From IMG/VR virus record IMGVR_UViG_3300044633_001369, positions 1 through 20,799 of that record: 20,799 bases of DNA. The stretch is one strand, 5' to 3'. The stretch comes from a virus. Every line of letters starts with the position of its first letter. Positions within the stretch are counted from its first letter, which is position 1. Positions 16,327 to 20,799 of this stretch are shown here, piece after piece. A program made the translations under genes and the position numbers. A model generated the notes under the pieces. It was not told where the DNA came from. It worked only from the letters and a program-made list of their open reading frames with translations, and ran no database searches.

Positions 16327-16799
16327 TGGATAAAAATATAACACTAAGACCAGAGCGTGGACTAATAAATAGCGACTTTATGGATATGGTTGACAACCTT
16401 GAGAAGTCTTTATTATGTAGTGACTTACCTGGTGTTGCAAAAGGTAACGACGGCACTTTTCCTTTAAAGCATTCTTTTTCTGATGGTATATATGTTAGAG
16501 AGATGTTTATGCGCAAAGGAGGCTTAGTAATAGGTAAAATGTATAAGATCTCACATACTTGGTTTTTGCTAAGTGGTGAGCTCGAAATAGCCACTAGTGA
16601 AGGTGTCAATCATTATATTGCTCCTTGTTATGTTGCTGCTCCTGTTGGAGCAAAAAGAGTTTTGCATGCATTAGAGGATAGCGTTTTTGTTAATGTATAT
16701 CCTAACCCAGATAATATAACAGATATAGAAACTTTAGAAAATTTACTTACGTGGAAATCGTATGATGAATTTAAAGAATATGAACTTTTAAATGAATAG
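16326..16799 (+). CDS. Cupin-like phage protein
   Basis: This 157-residue protein has the double-stranded beta-helix pattern. KHSFSDGIYVREMFMRKGGL leads into KISHTWFLLSGELEI (like cupin motif 1), then HYIAPCYVAAPVGAKRVLHA and SVFVNVYPN (like motif 2). The usual metal-binding set HxH...E plus a later H is incomplete. Only His77 in motif 1 and His114 in motif 2 are present, so a metal-dependent enzyme is doubtful. Similar small cupin proteins occur in the tail-to-internal-protein region of aquatic phages. Here it starts inside the TAATG overlap with the muzzle-type gene and ends three bases before the first internal protein in the same frame. The position suggests a virion or assembly role rather than metabolism. 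Fold: moderately confident; function: unknown. Confidence 0.65.
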   Translation: MDKNITLRPERGLINSDFMDMVDNLEKSLLCSDLPGVAKGNDGTFPLKHSFSDGIYVREMFMRKGGLVIGKMYKISHTWFLLSGELEIATSEGVNHYIAPCYVAAPVGAKRVLHALEDSVFVNVYPNPDNITDIETLENLLTWKSYDEFKEYELLNE

Positions 16800-16802
16800 A
16801 TT

Positions 16803-17717
16803 ATGTCAATGATAGCCGTAGGGGTTTCCGTAGCTGGTTCAATTGTAGGCGGAATAATGAGTTCTAATGCTGCTAAAAGGGCGGCTAGAGAAAGAAGAAG
16901 ATTGCAAGCAAAATTAGATAGCTTAGAAAAAAGCAGACAAGCTATAATTAATCCTTATGAAGGGATAAAGGATTTAAGTGGTATGGCTAAAGACCTGTCT
17001 GGCATGATAAGTAATCCATATGCAAATTTAGGTGTTGCTACTCAAGCAGCTAAGTTTGAAGCAGAACAAATAGATATGTCATTAGCAAACACTCTAGATA
17101 CTTTAAGAGAAACTGGATCTAGTGCTGGTGGAGCAACTGCTTTAGCTCAAGCAGCTTTAAAAAGTAAGCAAGGTATTTCAGCTAATATAGAGCAGCAAGA
17201 AGCTCAGAACGAAAAACTTAAAGCAGAAGGCAAGCAACAAATGGATATGCTTAAAATGCAGGAAGCCGCCCGTATACAAGGCATACAAATTTCAGAAGGG
17301 CAAAGAGTACAAGGAGCAGAGGCACAAGGTAAAGCATTTGTGTTTGGCGCTAGAGAGGATAGAGAACAACAAGCAATTGACAGGGTTGCTGGCCAACTTG
17401 GCATTGCTCAACAACAGCAAGCTCAAGCACAAGCTGATGTAACAGGAGCGATAACTTCTGGTATAAGCGCAGTAGCATCCATTGGAGCAGCGGCAATGTC
17501 CTCTAGGCAAGCTAGTCCTGATACAACTAGTCAAAGAAAAGCGGCTGAGTCGGTTTCAGGCTCTATTACTCCCGCAGGAGTTAAGCCTGTTGGAATAGAC
17601 AAGCCGATAAACGCATTAGGACAAATTCCGTCTGGTCTTGTTTATGGAAGTGCTGGTAATATTGCTGACGAGAATCCAGAGTACTATGACCAACAAAATG
17701 CCTTTTATCCAAGATAA
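16803..17717 (+). CDS. Internal virion protein, small helical (gp14/gp7-type by architecture)
   Basis: This 304-residue protein begins with a glycine-patterned hydrophobic helix (VGVSVAGSIVGGIMSS, residues 6-21). A basic patch (KRAARERRR) and a long Gln-, Ala- and Glu-rich helical body (about 30-210) follow, then a second weakly hydrophobic segment DVTGAITSGISAVASIGAAA (211-230) and a polar tail. This architecture, with membrane-compatible helices flanking a coiled coil, is what T7 gp14 and P22 gp7 type ejection proteins look like, although no sequence homology to them is claimed. The location after the tail genes and before two larger helical proteins fits an internal (cargo) protein that could line a channel through the host envelope. 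The start is the ATG after a single ATT following the cupin-like stop. The next ATG (two codons later) is also possible. Function is inferred from composition and position. Confidence 0.6.
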   Translation: MSMIAVGVSVAGSIVGGIMSSNAAKRAARERRRLQAKLDSLEKSRQAIINPYEGIKDLSGMAKDLSGMISNPYANLGVATQAAKFEAEQIDMSLANTLDTLRETGSSAGGATALAQAALKSKQGISANIEQQEAQNEKLKAEGKQQMDMLKMQEAARIQGIQISEGQRVQGAEAQGKAFVFGAREDREQQAIDRVAGQLGIAQQQQAQAQADVTGAITSGISAVASIGAAAMSSRQASPDTTSQRKAAESVSGSITPAGVKPVGIDKPINALGQIPSGLVYGSAGNIADENPEYYDQQNAFYPR

Positions 17718-17748
17718 ACTAAAAATATAACTTTATATAAAAAAATAT

Positions 17749-19317
17749 ATGGGAGCATACGCTAATCCACAGGGATTTATAGATACGCAGTCAGGGCAAC
17801 ATTGGAGGGATTTAGCCACTAATATGGCAAATCTTGGTGTTAAACTTATTGATGCTAAAAAAGCAAGAGACAAAGAGGCGGCTGATGAACTTAAGAAAAA
17901 TAAGCAAGAATTTTCTAAAAACCAAATGGCAGTTGACCAATGGACCATTGAGCAAAAAAGCAAACTCCATTCTATATCGGCTAAAGCCGGTACTGTAGAG
18001 TGGGATGCAACATATGACAAATGGATACAACGAGCTGCCGACATACGCCTTGAGCAATTAGGAGGAAATACAGATCCTGCTTTAAGAAAAGAACTTATAG
18101 CAATTCAAACATCTGTAGATGACTATGCTAACGGCGCCGTTAACTTAGGAAGTCTTAACGAAACCTATAGCAAACTAAAAGGTCTATATGGAAAGGAAGG
18201 TGGTTTAAGTGCTTCTAATGACCCAAAAATTTTAAAAACGTTTGATTTATTAAACGGCAAATTGCCTAGTAAAGGCAAAAGAACAAATATGGAATATGAC
18301 CCAGAAACAGGCACAATGGCTCAAATGTTATATGCTATTGACGATAAAGGAGAAGAACATCCATTAAGTATAACTGACATAAATAAAATGGCATCAAATC
18401 CTGATGGCTTTGGTGGATTAACACTTATACCTGAAGTAACTAAATCAATTGATGCTACGAATGTAGAGTTAATGAACAACGCTAAAGGCACCACAAAAAA
18501 TGCAAAAGGAGAAACTGAAGTTAATAAGCAATATGGGGCTAATTTTATTGACACAGAGTTTAATGGAGAAATCAACGGAGTAAAGTATGTTAAGGGGGTT
18601 GGTACTATTGAAAGGGAAGTTGGAAAGGAAAGAACCGGTAATAAAGATGTAGCAACTAACTGGGAGCAAACAAAAGTGTATGCGCTAGATGTAAATAAAA
18701 TAATGGGTGATGCTACAATTTATAAAACTAAAATCATGGCCGAAGCTGATGCATTATTGGTTGATCCAAATGAAGCAAAAGCGGCATGGGTGGAATCTAT
18801 AAAGCCACAATTGGTAGGCATGTCAAAAGATTCTTTTTTGCCAAAAGACCAAAAAGACGAAATTAGCGCTTTATTAAATAGACTAGACGGATGTGATGAT
18901 TTTAAGAGAACATTTACGTTAGATGAAAAGGATATGGTCAAAGAAGGCTATTTATTATTGTCTAAAGGATTGTTAACAAAACAAAATAGGGTACAAGAAA
19001 GCGAAGAAAAAATATCTATTAGTAAAGCGGCTACAGCAAAAAGTTCTGCTGGCAAAACAAAAAAAGAATCAGCACCGGCTGCATCAGCTAATACTGCAGA
19101 AATGGTAACGGGCGCGCTAAATGAAACACACGTTGGACAAATAACTACTAATATTGGGAATAGAAATCGCCCAAGTCTTGTTACAAAAAATGCAAGGGGG
19201 TTATATGATGTTACAGACCTAGATGGAGATCCTATACAGTCAAATATGACATACGACCAAATGAAACTAGCTTTAGAAACCGCTTCGGCTCCAGCTGCAA
19301 AAAAAATAAAAAAATAA
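17749..19317 (+). CDS. Internal virion (cargo/ejection) protein, middle
   Basis: This 522-residue, soluble-looking protein is mostly predicted helical with many Lys, Asp and Asn residues. The N-terminal 20-110 stretch is a long charged helix region (KARDKEAADELKKNKQEF, then DKWIQRAADIRLEQL). The middle (about 180-310) is a mixed domain with DPETGTMAQMLYAIDDKGEE and NGEINGVKYVKGVGTIE. Residues 427-447 are an Ala-, Lys- and Ser-rich linker leading to a short C-terminal domain ending in a basic tail. There is no signal peptide, transmembrane segment or recognisable muramidase motif. It is the middle of three consecutive helical genes after the tail module, the usual place for proteins stored in the capsid and injected with DNA. 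I do not recognise its family. The start is preceded by an A-rich leader (aaaaaatat) without a Shine-Dalgarno sequence. Confidence 0.58.
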   Translation: MGAYANPQGFIDTQSGQHWRDLATNMANLGVKLIDAKKARDKEAADELKKNKQEFSKNQMAVDQWTIEQKSKLHSISAKAGTVEWDATYDKWIQRAADIRLEQLGGNTDPALRKELIAIQTSVDDYANGAVNLGSLNETYSKLKGLYGKEGGLSASNDPKILKTFDLLNGKLPSKGKRTNMEYDPETGTMAQMLYAIDDKGEEHPLSITDINKMASNPDGFGGLTLIPEVTKSIDATNVELMNNAKGTTKNAKGETEVNKQYGANFIDTEFNGEINGVKYVKGVGTIEREVGKERTGNKDVATNWEQTKVYALDVNKIMGDATIYKTKIMAEADALLVDPNEAKAAWVESIKPQLVGMSKDSFLPKDQKDEISALLNRLDGCDDFKRTFTLDEKDMVKEGYLLLSKGLLTKQNRVQESEEKISISKAATAKSSAGKTKKESAPAASANTAEMVTGALNETHVGQITTNIGNRNRPSLVTKNARGLYDVTDLDGDPIQSNMTYDQMKLALETASAPAAKKIKK

Positions 19318-19333
19318 TTAAATAGTAAGATAT

Positions 19334-20799
19334 ATGTTTGACTACATAGACAGTTCAGGTAACACAATTACATACGATCAAATTACTAAAATGGCGAAGG
19401 AGGGTAAAACCTCCTTTGATGCTATAGTTAAAAAAAATGGGTATAAGCCAAAACCTAAAGAAACTAAAGCGAAGTCAGGGGCTGAGCTTTTGGGAATAGA
19501 TACTACAACTAAAAAAGCCACTGCTGTAACACCCGAAAAAAAGAAGACCCCTGTTGCTAAAAAAACTGTAATAGAAAATAAACCAACATTTACACCAAGC
19601 ACTGATCCATTTGTGGGTACAAACCTTGCTCAGCCTGTAGTAGGTGGTAGAGAAATGTTGTTATCTGATGAATATAAAAAAGAAAGAGCAAAAAAATTAC
19701 AAGAAGAAAAAAAACAGCTTGAAATAGATGAAGCTGCATTAAAAGCAAGAGAGGCTAAAAGGACTAACGAAAAACTTCTAACAGAAAATAAAACAGTATT
19801 TGATAAAGCAAATGATTATATAACCAGTATTGAATTAAATACAACTGAGAAAGAAGAGCAAAGTAAAAAGGCTGTAGACGAAATAAATGGAAATACATTT
19901 CTTGAGAAAGCAAAAGGAGCTGCTGCAATATGGGCAGGTACTATTGTAGACTCCGCTACTTTAGGTACTCTTAGTGATGGGAAATTTGATTTAGCAGATC
20001 GCTGGCGAGAGAATTGGTCAATAAATAAAGAATACACCGATAAAGCTAAGGAGGAATTAAAAAAGAAAAAAGCAGCATGGGAAATACAAAATAAAAAATA
20101 CCCATTATATAAAATACCAGAGCCAGTTATTGACGAAAACAGTGTTTATGACTTGGCTATAAAACTACGCCAACAAGATAATGAGAAAGCTCTTATTATA
20201 CAAAAAGAACAAGAGTGGTTTGATGCTAACGAAGAATTTGTAAATCAAAATTATAAGCCTAAAGGAGGTCTTTATAAAGCCGGAACTACCAATAAAGATA
20301 TAATAAAAACGTTTAGTAAAAATGAAGTAGCGAAAGCTGAGGCTGCAATATTAAAAGATCAAAAAAAAGAAGAAGCATTAGAAGATTTTAAATACCAAAG
20401 CTTTGTTAAATTAAACAAAATAAGTGAGCAAGCTAATCAATTAGCTAAAGATAACCAGCCTGTCCCTGAAGAATTAATAAAAGAGTACAATAATAGTTTA
20501 AACTATTTTAAATATTTTTCTGAAAGACAAACAGATATAAACACGGAATTATCTAAAACTTATGAGAAATTTAATGATTACGAAAATATTGCAGATAGTT
20601 TTAATAGAGATTGGGGACGCATTAGTAATATAATTGAGTCTGGAAATCAAATATTTCAAACTGCCGCCACTGGTATTGAAGGGGCTTTAGACTGGACTAT
20701 GAAATATACATCTATAGCAGGTGCTATAAATGGCACGGCTTATCTATTTGATAAAGAATCTCCTATCCCTGAAGAAGTAACCGGTTTTTGGGGCAATAT
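19334..20799 (+). CDS. Large internal virion protein, N-terminal part (3' end outside window)
   Basis: An open frame of 488 complete codons runs off the right edge, starting at ATG 19334 (MFDYIDSSGNTITYDQITKM), 16 bases after the previous stop. The first 40 residues have a pattern I recall from the N-termini of large internal proteins of aquatic phages: a short beta start, a helix, then SFDAIVKKNGYKP. Residues 35-95 are a Lys-, Thr- and Pro-rich linker. From about 110 on the protein is highly charged and helical (KKERAKKLQEEKKQLEIDEA, then EEQSKKAVDEI). Two less polar segments interrupt this: EKAKGAAAIWAGTIVDSATL and NQIFQTAATGIEGALDWTMK. It is probably a very large cargo or ejection protein, by analogy with T7 gp16-type genes. 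Any enzymatic domain would lie beyond the window. The reading frame is clear; the function is inferred from order and composition. Confidence 0.62.
   Translation, partial: MFDYIDSSGNTITYDQITKMAKEGKTSFDAIVKKNGYKPKPKETKAKSGAELLGIDTTTKKATAVTPEKKKTPVAKKTVIENKPTFTPSTDPFVGTNLAQPVVGGREMLLSDEYKKERAKKLQEEKKQLEIDEAALKAREAKRTNEKLLTENKTVFDKANDYITSIELNTTEKEEQSKKAVDEINGNTFLEKAKGAAAIWAGTIVDSATLGTLSDGKFDLADRWRENWSINKEYTDKAKEELKKKKAAWEIQNKKYPLYKIPEPVIDENSVYDLAIKLRQQDNEKALIIQKEQEWFDANEEFVNQNYKPKGGLYKAGTTNKDIIKTFSKNEVAKAEAAILKDQKKEEALEDFKYQSFVKLNKISEQANQLAKDNQPVPEELIKEYNNSLNYFKYFSERQTDINTELSKTYEKFNDYENIADSFNRDWGRISNIIESGNQIFQTAATGIEGALDWTMKYTSIAGAINGTAYLFDKESPIPEEVTGFWGN

Noticed and set aside
18948-19367. Minus-strand open frame of 139 codons opposite the internal-protein gene
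   Set aside because: It overlaps a well-supported + strand gene and has the Cys-, Ser- and Phe-rich composition of an antisense shadow. It resembles no family and has no gene context. The same reasoning applies to the other minus-strand frames, including 16265-16609, 17733-18044 and 19378-19602.
19397-19416. Perfect hairpin AAGGAGG-loop-CCTCCTT containing a Shine-Dalgarno-like sequence
   Set aside because: It lies inside the coding region (codons about 22-28 of the last gene). The ATG downstream in another frame hits a stop after two codons, and no T-run follows. It is probably a codon coincidence, though a translation-damping hairpin is not excluded.

Overview
The window is a contiguous late (virion-structure) module of a tailed bacteriophage. 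All recognisable genes are on the + strand, packed head to tail with gaps of 0 to 80 bases, and there is no non-coding stretch over 100 bases. The order runs from the 3' end of terminase large subunit through portal, scaffold-like protein, major capsid protein, a conserved virion-module protein, two connector/ring-type proteins, a very large tail protein, a second tail ('muzzle'-type) protein, a cupin-like protein and three helical internal (cargo/ejection-type) proteins, the last cut by the window edge. No tape measure, tail tube, sheath or baseplate gene is seen, which fits a short-tailed (podovirus) virion.

Host and lineage: the DNA is AT-rich, starts lack Shine-Dalgarno sequences and are preceded by A/T-rich leaders (as in Bacteroidota and their phages), and stops are TAA (9) or TAG (3). 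The gene order and several family signatures resemble crAss-like phages (Crassvirales) and related podoviruses of aquatic Bacteroidota. Those signatures are the portal segment TGLNEARDGSTPDPNALVG, the connector ending EEITQVLRGQSKWIKH, and the tail-protein segments VGEDITRSVDP and FNTINYEG. I infer a crAss-like or sister lineage infecting a flavobacterium-type host. That assignment rests on recalled family features, not on a search.

Layout: 2-934 terminase C-terminal nuclease; 935-3352 portal; 3383-4519 scaffold-like; 4531-5928 major capsid protein, followed by a strong intrinsic terminator at 5941-5975; 6009-6884 conserved unknown protein followed by a second hairpin; 6952-8878 two connector/ring-type proteins; 8883-16326 two tail proteins (1941 and 519 residues); 16326-16799 cupin-like protein; 16803-20799 three internal proteins.

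Working together: terminase and portal package DNA into a shell built by scaffold and capsid protein. The ring proteins extend the portal into a short tail, the two large beta-rich proteins form or decorate the distal tail, and the three helical proteins are probably carried inside the virion and ejected with the DNA. No integrase, CRISPR array, tRNA, insertion sequence or metabolic operon was seen. The most notable features are the 1941-residue mosaic tail protein with a cadherin-like domain that lacks the DxNDN calcium motif, a small beta domain shared between the two tail proteins, a terminator right after the capsid gene combined with distinct capsid codon usage, and a lone TAG separating the cupin-like and first internal-protein genes in one frame.
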